64,000 bases of DNA from Auanema rhodensis (taxonomy: Eukaryota > Nematoda > Chromadorea > Rhabditida > Rhabditidae), in the NCBI GenBank assembly GCA_964057225.1, contig OZ059900.1, positions 9,558,501 to 9,622,500 on the forward strand, given 5' to 3'. The translations under genes were made by a program, and so were the position numbers. Positions 49,156 through 63,200 of the stretch are shown here, piece by piece; position 1 is the first letter of the stretch; each line of letters starts with the position of its first letter. The notes under the pieces were generated by a model. It saw only the letters and a program-made list of their open reading frames with translations, did not search any database and had not been told where the DNA came from.

Positions 49156-52100
49156 GTAAGAATGGTGCGAATATGTAATAACCTCACACTAATAAGCTCT
49201 TCAGTAGCAATTGTATGCTTACGATGTATTGTCATTTAAATGCTCATGCTTGTTCCAAAGACTGCTCATAACTTAGTGTTATGAATAATGTACGGCATTC
49301 ATCATTTTTCTTCAAACTTTTCAACATGTATACACATATATGTCCATCCATCTATCCATCTATCTATCTGTCGAACAATCTATCTAACTATATAGTATAT
49401 TTTTATTTATTTATGCTTCTCTCAATTCTATTCTAATCGTGTTTAATTGAAAAATAGTTCGTGCTCAGTAGTTCGTATTCATCTTTTTGTTAAACTTTTG
49501 CGGTAAAATTCAATTTCTAGTTAGTTTCAGTTATGCCATTTGAGATATTTATCTTGTTTTTTCACTATATCGCATATGACGTTATGAAAAAAGCAATAAA
49601 AGCAATATATATACTTACAATTACCTCTATTTCAAATTATAGCTTATTAATAGCAATAGAAATTGATTACATATTACGAAAAATACAATCTATCTTATGA
49701 TCTTTATATAAAACTTTGAATAGGAGGTGCATGTAAGATGAAATTCATAAACTATATGCATATCTCAGTTTCAAAATTGCTTAAATTGCTCATACATTTT
49801 AACGTTTTCATTTGAAATCAAATTCTTTTTTTTTTTGATATTTCTTAGTTTTCTTTTTAAGGTTGATAGCATCAACTTATATTTATTTACTAAACATGTT
49901 GTTAATTGTTGCATCAAAAGTGAATCTCCATTTATTAAACGTTCTCATCAAACAAGAAATATCAATGGCTGTGAATTTGTCAACATTCTTCTATCAATCT
50001 TGACCACATGCCACAATACAAATGGGCTACTTGATCGAAGAACATTTTTGACATCTTTTCGGTTAATAACAATCAGACAATGTAACATTTAACTGGTCTT
50101 GTATGCCAAAACAATTGCTTTTCAATATTATAATTTTGTCCAACTGTTTAAAAACTTATCCAAAAATAATATTTTTTAGTTTCATGCCAATTCTTCCAGT
50201 AATGAGGCTATTAAGAGATTGATATAGTATATCATTTCCTATCGAGTATCCAGGCTTTTTCCAACTTATAAGAAGCATTTCCATGTTATATTTAAGAGCC
50301 ATTAAACACATTCCTGCTGTCCTATTTTGCAAGTATTTCAAGCGGAATTTTTTCAATTGTGCGATGCATTTGGTTCACTGCATCTTTGTGCAATTTATTT
50401 TTGAAGCGCTTTCTACAGCTGTAGAACTAGAGTTGAAATAACATTCACTTAGTTTTTTTTTCTCAAATAATTACTACATCCTTAAATGATTCTAATTTTC
50501 TCAGTATGAAAGATATAACTTCATTTTCAAGGAACAAAATTGAATTTTTTTTCATGAAAAGCTTCACATAGTTAAAATAACAAGTAGAGAACAAGTCTTG
50601 GTTAAAAAATTTGTTCCAAAGTTTGCATTTTCGAAATTACTAAACATTCACATGCAGCACTTCTTTGTAAATCCTAGCAACATGCCGTAATGTCTTTCAT
50701 TATTCGTCTCTTTATTGTTCAGACGTTTCTTTGTTCACTGACGGCAGTTTGTCGATTTTCAAAAGTTTTCATACTTTTCTTTTCATCTTTTGATAGAACA
50801 TGATAGCGAAGGGTCAGCCTAGCTAACGTACTAATAAAGCGACAGCGGCCAACTCCTTGATGACATTCATCTGACACATCTCTGCCAATATCTTGGTCTT
50901 CTTTTTGAATTTCTTTTGTCTGTTCCTCTCTTCCATTCTTGCTTTATCTTATATTTTGAAATGCAAGTTGTTGAGATAGCTCGGCTATGACATATACGCA
51001 TACGAGTTACTTTTACGAGCTTCAACCCAGTACACATACATATGTGCATAATGTGAGTATATTGACCAGCACATACATGAAGAAATATGAGGAAATTCGA
51101 TATAACATTGCAGAATAGAAGTCAGTTTTCTAACTTGCATTGGTCAGTTCCAACTATTTTCCCCAACTATTTTTTATAATTTTTCTCAATCTCAATAGCG
51201 CAAGTAACTTATTGAGAGAGAGAAAGTCTTATTCTATACGCGTCCTCTCACTGCTTATTCATCCATCACGGCTTTGTCAGATTTTGTTTTTTTTTCGAGC
51301 AAAAAAGAAAACAAAATACGCTGAAATATAGGCAGTTGAGTTTTCATAAAAATTTTTGTCGGCAACTACGAATCATTATTATTTTTTTCACGACATATTT
51401 GATACGACGTTATATCTAAATGTGAGATTATCTATACAATGTGCGTTAGGTCAGAATTTTGTTCATATTTTCAGCCGTCCGGTTGGTGTTGTTGACAGAG
51501 ACTATTAGCAAACATTGCATTGAAGGTTATTCTTGCCATCTCTCTTATTTCTCTCTCTCTCCCTCTTTCTCTCTCTCTCTCGTTCTCTCTATTCTCCTCT
51601 TTCTTTATCTTTATCTATCTCCCTCTGTTGGTCTCTCTCAATTTCAAAGTCACTTTCATGCTCTTACCTCTCTAGCCCTTTTCCTCTTTGTGAAACAAGA
51701 GAGAATGTACGAGATATACATAAAGCATACGAAAGAAGAAGAAATAGAAAGCAGATGAGAGAATGATTTTGAGCGAACGAGCATACGAAAAGAGAAATGT
51801 AGGAGATGACATAGAAAAGCTATAGAGAATGAGAGAGAGAAAAGGGGAGAAATAGGAAGCTAGAGCTACGCACAAGGCGATTTGAGTCATGGCCACCGAC
51901 TTCAGTTGTATGATTCTAATCTTGATCTTCCTAACGTCTTTGTGTCCGCTTCCGGGCCATTCTGGCATTTCATTTCAACGACTTCGTTGTTGCTATCATC
52001 TAGTTTTTTTTCCTCGAAAAACACATCAACATACATACACGCGTGCCCCTCGCATACACCCTTTCTAAATCGCACATGTATGCGCAACGAACAGACATAT

Positions 52101-55100
52101 GCACCAACTATCTCAAAGGAATACTATATGTAGCCCTCGACTATATGAATATTACATGTTTATATCTGTTTAATAATACTATTATATCAACATTTCTTGT
52201 ATATTCGACATCTATCTGCTATTCTTAGCGTGATGAATATGCTTATATATGCGTATGTGATGCACCTAGTTCCCTAACACTCACAAATCCAGAGCATTTT
52301 ATATAATGTTTGATGCGTATTCTGCTATCTAACCTACTTTTACAACATGTCAGATACTCTCTGTCGTATTTCTACTTTTCGTTATCTTGTATGCATCCAT
52401 CTATCGCAAAGTTCGTAGTATTTCACTTCATCATCTCATGTTATTTATGTGTTTTATACTAGCTACAATGCTTTCTTTAAAAAAATGCCAAATACGTGTT
52501 AGAAGTCAAAATAACATCAATTTGAGTTTTGTTGTCTTCTTTTCCCCTGATAGACTAAATTGAATGTCTCAGTCATACAGCCATACAAGGATATTTTTAA
52601 GTTGAACAAATGGCTTTGTGTATATAGCAATGACCGCAATACAAGTATTTTTACATGTCCTTCCTGTATTTGTATGCACTTTTTGCATTTTATCCTTACA
52701 TTTTCTCAATTATTTCAAGAATCTTTCGACGGGTGAAAGCACATCATTTTTAATTTTTTGTTCTTTCTTATAAACTGCTTATTTTTCGATTTGGCTGTTC
52801 ACCACATTTAATCTTTGTTGATTCTGGACACGCGTTGTATTTCAATGCCAAAAAATATTTTCTCAAGCTGTAAGAATAATTGAGTTCATTTGGATGCTTC
52901 ATCCGTTAATCGGTAAAGACATCACATTTGACTGAGCCTCAAATGTGTGATGTTTAGCCAATTATATTTTTTCAGGTCATTGGAGTGCTTAAAAAGCTCC
53001 AATCAGTGTCAAGAATGTTGACGTTAAATGAGAGAAACAGATCTTCTTCCAGCGAAATGCATACTTAATCGAATTCTCAAGCACATCTAGAAGCGTAGTT
53101 TGCAATTAAACTCTTGCAATTGCCTGCTTTTAAAAATTTCTTTACTTTTAATAGATTTCGAGAGCTATAAATACAAATGAAGGTATATACTAAGTTTTAA
53201 GCTGCAGCTATCTGCCGGAAAAGATCAAAATAACGTTAGTTGGAAGTAAAAATAAAAAAATAGAAGAGCGGTGATAGTTAATTTTTAACTGCATTTTCTT
53301 AAAAGATGGCAGGACTGAATGAACGATTCGCCATGGTGTATATGAGAGTAAAGACGCCTGACTCAAATTAGGCGACGCATATATGTATATGTATATACCG
53401 AAAATGAAAAAGCGCATGCACGTGAGAGACGCAGACAGGAAATGTCACAACTTGTTGTCTACACAACATATATTTGGCAGACTGCCGAGTAACAACAAGA
53501 ACTACCAAGCACAACATTGCTGTCAAGCAGTAGCCCCAGCGTATCAAGGCCAGAGTTGAAAAGAAAGCAACATTTTTGGCTCAGCGGAGCTCTTTCCTCC
53601 ATTTTCATTTTTCTCTCTTTTCGAATTTTGTTGTCCTGAAAGAGGATGGGCAAAAATGAGGGCATGTTGTTGACTGCATACACTAGCTTGTGTTTGTCCT
53701 CAACAAAGATGGCCGTATCATTTTTTAGTTGGATAAAATGTACATTTGTCCTAAAATAAAATCATAAAAGCAAAGTAAAAGCTACCAAAACGGTTTCTTG
53801 CTTCTTACTTTTTCGTTTCAATATAATTCCACCAAAGGATTACTTGTTTTCGTCTTTTACAGCTTCATGTGCTTATAATCTTTACTCATTTTCTTAAAGA
53901 ATGCTCTGGTTGTATTTCAAAAAAAAAACATCTTCTCTTCAAAAAAAAATTATTTTGAATCACATAGTCTTCAATTCGAATTAACAATTTACAAGCTTTG
54001 CACTATTTCATGTGAATAGGTTTTTATCTTGAAAACATGTAGTACAACTTAGCTTATTAAAACGTATCTAGAAAAGTTTTCAACTAATCAATAGTTACAA
54101 CCACCTGGTATGGAAAATGAACAATTTGTTTATCTCTCAATAATGAATATATTGTTTTTACTCCCATTTCCCATTCAGAGAGAAAAAGCTTGGAGAAAAT
54201 TTGAAACGAACGGCGGCTTATTCAGTACAACAATTGGAAAAAAGGCTTTTCCTATTTTTTCTTGTTTCGTATGTCTTTTTTTTTCGTCTGTTTCTTACTT
54301 ATTTTATTTTTTTTTCTTATCCAATTTTGAAAAAGTAGGTGCTTGAGTATATCTGTCACATGGCAATTATTTGGCTTATTTTGCTATTCTCTTTTCAATT
54401 TTTTTCTGGTTCCAGAATAAGCACAACATTTTTCCTACTACCTATTAAACTGAATCAATAAACAACTAATTTTTATCAGTATTATTAATAATTTCAAATG
54501 ATTTCCATTGTATAAAGTACATCTATTGATTAGATATAATCATCTGTTTATCTATACCATATTGTTAAAAACAGTACATATTATGAATCATTCTCATCTA
54601 TAATTGCAAAACATCTTTTCATCTTACACAATCGCGCGCTTAGTCACATTTACTCATATTCAAAAGAATTTATATTGTATTGATATAGTTTATATTCTGT
54701 TTTGCCAAAGTAAGTGAATAGTATTGCATTTTTTTTGTTTATGTCCTTCATTTACTTTCGTTAATTTCATTTTATTATTTTCGAAGATGACTTTTCTATC
54801 TATATACTCTTTCTTCCAGTATTGCCTTTCCTTCTGTTCCATCAGTGACTCCTTCATCTTTTTCGTATTTTTTATAATCAAAAACATGCATAAAGCCTTT
54901 TCTCAATGTTCTGTATTATGTATATCCCTTCTATTAAGTCTGCTCGATGCATACATCTTCCTTCATTTTTTTTTTCACCATAAAATGTTGATATATCTAA
55001 AACATAATATAGATATACATATATATTTATATTTATATGTATATATACATATCTCTGGATATTTAGAACATAAAAGGAGCATTTATCTGACAGATATGAA

Positions 55101-55466
55101 ATATAACACATTGCGTAGGCATAGTCAGTATTCTATTCCCATGTGATGCTTTTTTTCATTTGATTCAGATTTATTGTATTTCATCTTCTCAATCTTGAGT
55201 CATCGATTATGCATCATATTGTTATGTGTATGTGTTTTTTTTTTGTGTTGCCTTTGTATTCTCATTTTAAACTTACGCATTTAATCTGTTTTCTTACACA
55301 TATTGTATTGTTGTCATTCATTTTGGTCTGCTCTCAACTAATGCATCTCATGTTGTATTCAAATTTATTTTTCTGTTTGTTCTTGTTGGTATTACTAATT
55401 TTTTTATTTGCAGCTTGTAGTTGGAATACGTTTGTCATCCAGGCTGACGCTTGACGTAGTTGCATA
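49156..55466. other. 6.3-kb noncoding stretch, probably intron or promoter DNA
   Basis: No exon, RNA gene or mobile element can be supported. Notable are a CT-rich tract at 51540-51660, two adjacent hairpins at 52915-53007 and TA-rich simple sequence near 55005-55050. A strong acceptor TTTTTTTATTTGCAG ends at 55413, so a 53-nt leader, either cis-spliced or trans-spliced, probably precedes the ATG at 55467. Confidence 0.45.
51540..51660 (+). repeat. CT-rich low-complexity tract
   Basis: About 120 bp dominated by CTCTCT, CCCTCT and CTTTAT motifs. Frames that appear in it on either strand are compositional artefacts. On the minus strand it is a GA-rich tract like that at 49016-49083. Confidence 0.8.
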
Positions 55467-56712
55467 ATGACCGAGAGGTCGTCTGTTCGATTTTTTCCGT
55501 TTCGAAAGTATCAGGAGAACGGCTCCTCCAGCGAGCAGGTTAGTATCACAACTTTGGCGATAAAAATCAGAACCAATTTGATGACAAAGATGTTTTTAGC
55601 AATGCTATCTTAATGTTTCTTATTTTAGGTTCAACGTACAATCCAATTTGATGAAGGTTCTTCTGAATATCGATGCCTGTGCAGTTGCTTTCATGTAAAA
55701 ACGGGTGGATTCATTATTGCTACTGTCCATATAGCCATGATTATATTCTTTTTTATTCATTCACTTCTTGTTTATTTTCAACATGATGGACGTTTTCAGG
55801 AGGTAAGCAAAAGTGCTAGTATATTTGATTGATTTGCCGTTTGGCTTCCAAATTTAGAAAGAAGTGGTAATTCATATTAAGCAAACTACTTGAAATAGCA
55901 GCCACAACAATTTGAATATTCTGCGAATCTCCCTTTTTTAAACGATTTAAACTAAATTTCTATTGTGGAGCAATTTTTACTGTTGTTATCCAATGATGCA
56001 GTTTCAAGTCATTAAAATCTTTTGAAAACATCCGAAATCATGAATAAATGGCACGCAACTAAAGAAAAAACACGCATTTGCTTTGGTTTCAAAGTACATT
56101 GTTGTAAATTTTTTCCAAAATCATTTTGATAATAAATGTTTTTTTCAGGCACGTGGAGTTAAAGAAAATTATGTATTTGGATCATTTCTAGCAGAAATGA
56201 TTGGATTAGGAATTGCATCATTTGCTGTATTTCTTCTCTTAATTGGATTAACACGAAATATGTCACTACTGCTGATTCCCCATCTTATAGTTCAGGTAAT
56301 ATTCTGAACAATGTACAGCTTCAGCTAATCTTCGGTCTGATCTTTTCAGGGCATTTCCGTTGTCTGTTTTGCATTACTAGTAATCGCAGGAATTGTCGCT
56401 GTCACAACTGACTTGGCTGTATTCTATCGGCTAATTAATGCAGCACCATTTGTGGAACATCCTAGTTATAGCACCGTAGGATTAGACGGTGGTAAGTCAC
56501 ATATGCATACAATTTCGAACATGTTCACAATGCTTTCAGGCACTATGCTACGTATCTATTTTCTTCTAACTATTTACGGATTATCATTTTTCTTTGAGAT
56601 TTGGTTTATATCCATTATATACAGCTGTGTCAAGTATCTGGATGAGCGTTCCACCTACATGAAGTATTGCTTAGCATTCTCGACGCCCATGAAGCGTTTG
56701 TCAGAGCGTTAG
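55467..56712 (+). CDS. Four-helix LAPTM/DUF7027-like membrane protein
   Basis: Five exons: 55467-55538, 55629-55802, 56149-56295, 56350-56491 and 56540-56712; 235 residues. The N-terminus (MTERSSVRFFPFRK) is basic and cytosolic-looking, followed by RCLCSCFHVKTG, the Cys-His segment that precedes helix 1 in this family. Hydrophobic helices lie at about 48-72, 94-116, 132-156 and 183-210, and the C-tail is short (about 210-235, KYCLAFSTPMKRLSER). The layout matches lysosome-associated LAPTM-type proteins and their nematode DUF7027 relatives, which act in endolysosomal membranes; the exact role here is unknown. The start is chosen because ATG 55467 follows a strong acceptor and is in frame from the first base of exon 1. 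An alternative first exon may lie at 49108. A (TA)n microsatellite follows in the 3' region. Confidence 0.78.
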
Positions 56713-56848
56713 ATCTCGGTAAATGGCTTTGTAAACGGATAATTCTCCCTAATTGCTGTATAATTTATTTAATTAACCGAAGAGACTTCTCATTTTCCAC
56801 GATCTCTATATGTGATTCTTTTTCGCTATATAATGCATTAGGCGTAAA

Positions 56849-56883
<35 letters not shown>

Positions 56884-57694
56884 CGATATATATACATTTT
56901 TTAACATTGAACTACTATACTATATATATACAATTTTGGAGAAGTATATTGCTGAAAGCTTGTGTCATGAAGCTTTTCATTTCGAAGATGTAAATATCTC
57001 AAATATGTTGTAATTTATAATTTTTTTGTTGCAAAAAAATTTGTCAACGGTCTTCCAAGAAAAAAAAGCTTAGATATAATCATATTCGAATTCGACCTGT
57101 CATGAAATAATAGTTAAAAATTATATTTGATCTGTATTTAATAACAAGAATATATGTATATAGATGATGTATTCATGTTATAACTTCTTCTTTACGATTG
57201 TAATTTAAACAAAAACTATTTTTTTCTATTATGATTATGATTATTAATATTTAATTTTATAATTATTATATTTTTTTCCAATTTTTATTAATTATGTACA
57301 TGCCAAAACTAATTGTTAATTAATAGTATGAAATTCAAAATAACCTGTAGAAAAGAATGTTTCAAAGATAAATGAAAAACGATGATTAAATAGTTAGTTA
57401 GTTTAATACGTTTTATTGATTATTATAAATTAAAATAAAAAATTAAATTATATCCTTCATGGATTATTGCATGACACGTTGGAATAAAGCTGAGTACAAG
57501 GTTGATTGGGGAGTAAAATAACTTTTTTTTAGTTTTTTAAATTGTTTCTCGAGTAATATACACACAGGAAGTTGTCAGACACTACATCTTAGTGACCATC
57601 AAGATACCATGGACGCCATTTAGTAAAATGCTCCTCTTTTCTATGCAGATCATGCGGCATTTCATTTTCTATAATTGACAGTTATGAAAGATTT
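56713..57694. other. Convergent intergenic region with (TA)n microsatellite
   Basis: AT-rich 3' flanks of two convergent genes. A pure TA microsatellite of about 32 bp is at 56852-56884 and a second TA-rich run near 56923-56932. No coding signal. Confidence 0.6.
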
Positions 57695-60290
57695 CTAAGT
57701 ATTACGCTCACGTTTAGAGTTATCTTGATTAGTATTTGTTGTTAAAGGCAAATAATTTTTCATATTTGGTTCAGTTTTTGAATTCAATGCTTGATGAGCG
57801 TATAAGGGAACGCGAGTTGTTGAAATGAAGGGTGTTGGTGTTGTAGCTACGCTCTGAGCAACAGGAACTTGGGTCCGAACTACCGGTGTAGTTGAAGCTA
57901 AATTCTGCAGAAACGAATCAGGGTCAAAAGCATTTTTTAAATCCCAATTGATATTTAATTTGTCTTCATTTGACTTGATCATATTCACAAACTGAGGATG
58001 AATATTTGACTGCAAAATCCCTTGAATCAAATTGTAGACCTTGAAGTAAGAAAGTTGTTTTAGAAGAAAAAAAGATATTCAGCTTACTCGATAAGTTTTT
58101 GTTGTTTTTGTTGTTTCCGTGTTTTTATTTAATTGGCTTTCAAATGTCCCCAAATTTTCATCAATGAAATTGTGAAATTCCTGAGACAAAGAAAGTTTTC
58201 CTAAATTTAAATGTTCGCAGAAAAATGCTTGACTAATAATTTCATACGGGCAGGCATGTGTGCGTATTGTTGAGGCGCAATGTTTTCAGGGCTGCTTGCA
58301 ACTGCTTGATGAGTGATAGGCTTGGTTACTTTTGAATATATTTTTGTTGTAGACTTTGGTGTCGTTAGCTATAAAGAATTAACATTATATATTAATTGCT
58401 ATTGTGCTGGCTGAATGAGTTCATAACATCAGCATGGTGTAAAATAAAAGAACAGCATACTTGAATAGTTTGGCGGTTTAGAGGCTCTTTCACAGTGTTC
58501 ACGTTCGTTTTATTTGAGTCAGACGGGGCTAGATCATCTAATATATTTATAATTGCAAACAACTTTCTTATTATTTTTTATTTTTTTAAAGTCATGAATA
58601 TTGTTTAATTTCATATTTATATCCAAACTTTAACTTTTGTTCTTAACCTGTTGATTCATTTTTCACTTACTTCGCATGTTTTCTTGACAGATGATTGGGA
58701 ACATTGGATCAAAGACAGATTTCTGAATATCTGTGTAGAATCCCGTTGCTTCACTTCCGCAGTTTTCTGAAAATTATTTGAATTCAATTATGAAATATAT
58801 TGAGTCAAAGTTTTAATACAACATTAAGTACTATCAAAATCTTTTAAAAAAGAAAAACTTGCAAAACGCTTTTGCTGCTTTTGGACATTTTTCCAACTTT
58901 TCGGCAACAAAAAGAAATAGAAAAAATGAAAAAGTACAGCAATATTTGTAACATAATTCTAGAAAATAAACTGCGCTGGCTATATTTTATTCATAATATT
59001 TCATTTTTTATTTTGCAAAATCAGACTTAAAATTCAACTTACTCTCAATTTCATTGAGAGTGCAAACATTCTGCTCCGATGCCCAGCTATTAACCATACA
59101 TACTATATCAGTTGTGCCATTCAGTGCACAGCTATCCCTGAATATGAAATCAAATGTAAGTTATTTAGCTAAATTCTATTTCTTTTCTATATTCTAAACA
59201 CGTATTTCATCCTAGATCAGATGTTATTTATTTATTTTACAACGTACTTGCATTTCTGCACATCCCGTCCATGTAACGTACTGCTTAAGTTGCACTTAGC
59301 TTGAGCCTGTTCTTGATTAAGAACTGATGAAATACATTGCCGATGTGACATAAACAGCCTGAAAACAAACATAGAATAAGAAAATTCTTAAATTTCATCC
59401 CTATTATTTTATTTTGAGCGGATAAGTTTTAACACAAAGGGCCTGCTTTTAATATTTTTTCTGGCATTCATTTGAGATTACTTCGTACTTATTCGTACCT
59501 AGACTTCGACATGTTTCTTTATATATGTAGTTTCGTTTTTTTTTGTTGAATTATTTGTATTTCAATAGAACCTTACTTAATATATATTGCATATGAGTTT
59601 TGGACAGCGTTCACTTCCCCTTGGAATCCTAAGTTGTCTGTTGTTTGGCGGAATCAGTCGCGTGAAAGAAAAAATCTTTTGAGCAAATACGAGAAAGCGA
59701 TATACTTTGAAGAAAAATTGAAAATACTCGAGAAAATATTTGACTCAATTTTGTAAAAGTCAAACTACATAATATCAATAATTTGATTAATAATAGTAAT
59801 TCTCACATGTGTGTTTTTTTTGTGTTTAAAAATGCGGGAGAAAATGAGATAAACTTTACATACTTTTGTCTCTGCAAGCTGAACGGGCTGCATAAGTACA
59901 TAATGACACTGCCAACTTCTTTCATAATACGTTTCTGTTTGGTGTTACCGCATTTATCAATTTTTTCCCGAAAGCATGGCAATACATCACTGTATACTCT
60001 GAAACAGTTTTGTGTACTTGAGTCGGAAACATTGCTAATACCTGCATGTGTGTAATAACTTTGCTTCCGTTTCTAAATCGAATACAAGCTTCATAATATT
60101 TCTGCCAAATGGAGCTCCTTGTGCTTTCAGTCGAATAACACAGGTAAGAAATTCGCTGTCAGAACATGTAGACATACAAGCTGCTACTGAAAGTAAAAAA
60201 AGTTTTTTTTTGCAAAATATTATAAGTGAATAAAATTTTAAGTAAGTAAAACTTACCGAAACTCAGAAAAACAATCGTTCGAAATAGCAT
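57695..60290 (-). CDS. Secreted CPG4-like Cys-rich protein with Thr/Lys-rich tail
   Basis: Ten exons: 60290-60257, 60186-60042, 59998-59864, 59358-59248, 59137-59043, 58766-58671, 58537-58461, 58368-58234, 58180-58088 and 58039-57695. They sum to 1,266 nt, 421 residues, in frame. Signal peptide MLFRTIVFLSFVAAC. Residues about 19-220 hold 14 Cys in a helical setting (SEFLTCVIRLK, HTCRVYSDVLPCF, IMYLCSP, RQCISSVLNQ), a spacing that resembles nematode chondroitin-proteoglycan-4 (CPG4) or DUF19/T20D4.11-type domains. This is assigned by pattern only. The second half is Thr/Lys/Pro-rich (LTTPKSTTKIYSKVTK, TETTKTTKTYR, TTPVVRTQV), suggesting O-glycosylation or chondroitin attachment, and ends KRERNT. 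Extracellular matrix or eggshell roles are known for CPG proteins; for this gene that is inference. Intron 3 (505 bp) is much longer than the rest. One donor (TTA then GTCAAG, exon 8) is weak. Confidence 0.72.
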
Positions 60291-63200
60291 TGTCCGTAGT
60301 TTATCTTATAGATTCTACCAACCGATTAAAACAAAAAGTGTAGAAAAACGGACTATAATGATGCGAACAGTTCAGCTGACTGTCACAAACTAAACTCCTG
60401 TACGTGATGCTGATCAACGTAAGAACGATTTGAATGTGCTTAGCAGATGGTGGCGTTAGCCCAATTTGAGAAAAATGAGAGAAAGATAGATGAAGAGAGT
60501 GCTAGGTGAAGTAAAACAGATAGCAAACCAAGATATACAGAAAAGGATACGATTGTGGCTTCGTGTGGACTATACAGAGTAGTAGTGCAAGCAAACTCCT
60601 TAATAGGCTATAAACAAACAAATGTTGTGTTTTATACTCTACTTTCGCCAAGTCCATAGAATAGTCGAAGAGAAAGAAGGTTAATCGTTTTCTCTGTTTT
60701 ACTGTTGACGAACCGATATTTCTCTCTGATACTCAGATCTACTATATTGACAATACTGAAGAGGCATTGTGTTAATATCTCTCAGTCATTCAAATACTTT
60801 TTCTATCTTCCCTTTTGTTTTGTCTGCACATTGCATATCATCTTCTTTCTTTGTACCATTCAAGTGCCAAAATTTGCATTTCATCACAATTTCTTGGAAA
60901 ATATTTATATTCATAATTTATTATAAGTATAAATTACAAGTTAAAATATAACACAGCATAACTACAATATGAGAAAAATAACTTATGTGTACCGCCATCA
61001 AAAAAAAAACAAATTCTGCAAATTGTCAAAATAAATCCATATACAAAGAATGGGAAATATTTGAAAAACATGCAAACTTATATTATGTTTCAAATCATAG
61101 GTATATAAAAATATTTGAATGAAGCCAATTCACTTTTGGAATTGGAGCACAGTGACCTAACACTTGAAATACTTATTTTAGCGCCAAAAATATAACAACA
61201 AATCGCATTATTATTATATTATTCTTTTATTTATCCTAATTATATCGTTTAAAAATTTGATATTTATTATAATTTCATCTTGAATTTTTGTTTGAAGTGC
61301 TAGGTTTTGTGCAACAAATTCTGCGATTTACTCACATACTCATAAAAGAATGTTTTTATTCTAAACAATAGATTGACCTAACTTAGTGGTTGTAGAGTCT
61401 TTTTAATGTATTTTGTTACATTATATTGCGTACAAATAGATTGTTTAGCACAGATCGCAGGTGCTACCATCATATTAAAATGTATAAATTATATGTTTTT
61501 CTGATGCTCAAAAAGTAATTTTATTGCTAATTCATGCGATAGAGCCATTATAAACAAGTTTAGTGCGTATGGCAGCTCACAGTTTCGTAGCCAACAATCT
61601 AGCTATAGGATTGAGCAAAGCAATCTATGTTAATTCACATGGACAAGTCTAGCGATGAATCGTGATTGTAGTCTAAAATTCAGTAGAACATTAATATTCT
61701 TAGCCAAGTGACTAGTTATTGTTAAATAATGGATTCTGGATAGGACGGAAGTGAGCTAAAAGAGAAAAAGTCAGCCACTCTTTCAACTTCCCGATATGTT
61801 ATGCTAAGGAAGAAATTTCTGATGCCCCATGAAAGCTCATTTGGATTTTTTTTTACCAGTTCCTATGCCTTTTCCAGCTTTTTTCATTTCCTTCAGCTCT
61901 TAAATTATATATGATTTTTGTAAAAAAAATTGATTTAAAATACGCGTTTTTATGTATTAGCATCGACTTCCATAGTGATCTAGATAAAGTTATGAAAAAT
62001 TCATGTTCAGTTTGATTCATATTTTCTATTTTGAGAAGTATTCGCTAACCCTTTGTTCTCATCTCTCTCACTCTCTCGATCCGGAAATTACTGCATTTTT
62101 CACGGAAATCTGATATTATTGCTTTAGCTCATGAAACGGTTTATTTCACGTTATGAGCACGAAGCAAAAAAAAAAGTATAATATCAAATTTTTATTTCTC
62201 GTTTTGCTAATCTTCGTGCTTTGACAGTGGCTCATTAAGCGCTCCGCATGTATTAAAACTGATTGTCTTCCTTGAAATCTCATATTTTATTCGTGACATT
62301 TGTAACACTTGATCATGATTGAGCGGATTTGTACAAGATGCTCAAAGGGAAAGTAATTGTGTAAACTCAATTCGTCTAATTATATAATTGCCATCTATCG
62401 GGCAACAAACTTGAGTATCGCATACAGCATTTTATGCAAAAAAATCCGTGTAACTCCTACTCCTGAGCTCTATAATATTTTTTCTCAGTAGTTCATATTA
62501 GCTTTGCAGTCATTGTTCATATTTTTTTTTCCAGGGAAAAAAAACTTTCGCTATTTTTGCTCCCAAACAATATGTGATAAATAAACAATTTCCAAAAATG
62601 AAATTGTAGCTAAAATGACTGTTTTCCATGTGTCAGAGAACATCAACCGCAAGAATTTTTTTTTGTTGACTTTTTTTGCTCTTTTTTTCTGTAAACTTTT
62701 CTGCTTTTACTGTTTTTTTTTGATATACTAAACGTGTTCTTTAAAACATTATGACGTTATGTTATGGGCTTAGTGACGAATACTTCCTGAATTATTTCCA
62801 GTACATTCCAATATTCTGTTACAATGAACACAATATTTAGAAAACAAATTTTTTATTTTTTCTTCGATGTTTTGTTGTGATTTTCTGAAAAAAATTGTAG
62901 CTTCATATCTGGTACTTCAATTCATTTTGCTTTCGCTCTAATTATATCATGAGAAATTCATTAATAATCAAAGTTCTTTTATAATGAGTTAGTTCGAACA
63001 ATAGTTCAACGTTATGCAGTTTGAGCATTTGTGGATAAGGATGCTTGTCTTAAACAATTAAGTGACAAACAGACATGTTCGGAATGAAGTGAAACATCTT
63101 CAGACCACTTTCCATTTTGTTTTCTGGCCATTCACCGAAATTCCCCTCGTTTTGTGCCTTCTTTACCCTACCTCTCATTCCAGCAATCCCAGCGTATTCC

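Noticed and set aside
51459-51968. Several overlapping frames around the CT-rich tract on both strands
   Set aside because: Low-complexity Ser/Leu or Glu/Arg strings produced by CTCTCT/GAGAGA. No splice structure or motif.
59575-59636. Possible extra exon inside intron 3 of the CPG4-like gene
   Set aside because: It has an acceptor-like AG and would add a few codons, but it ends in TAA. Direct joining of 59864 to 59358 keeps the frame.
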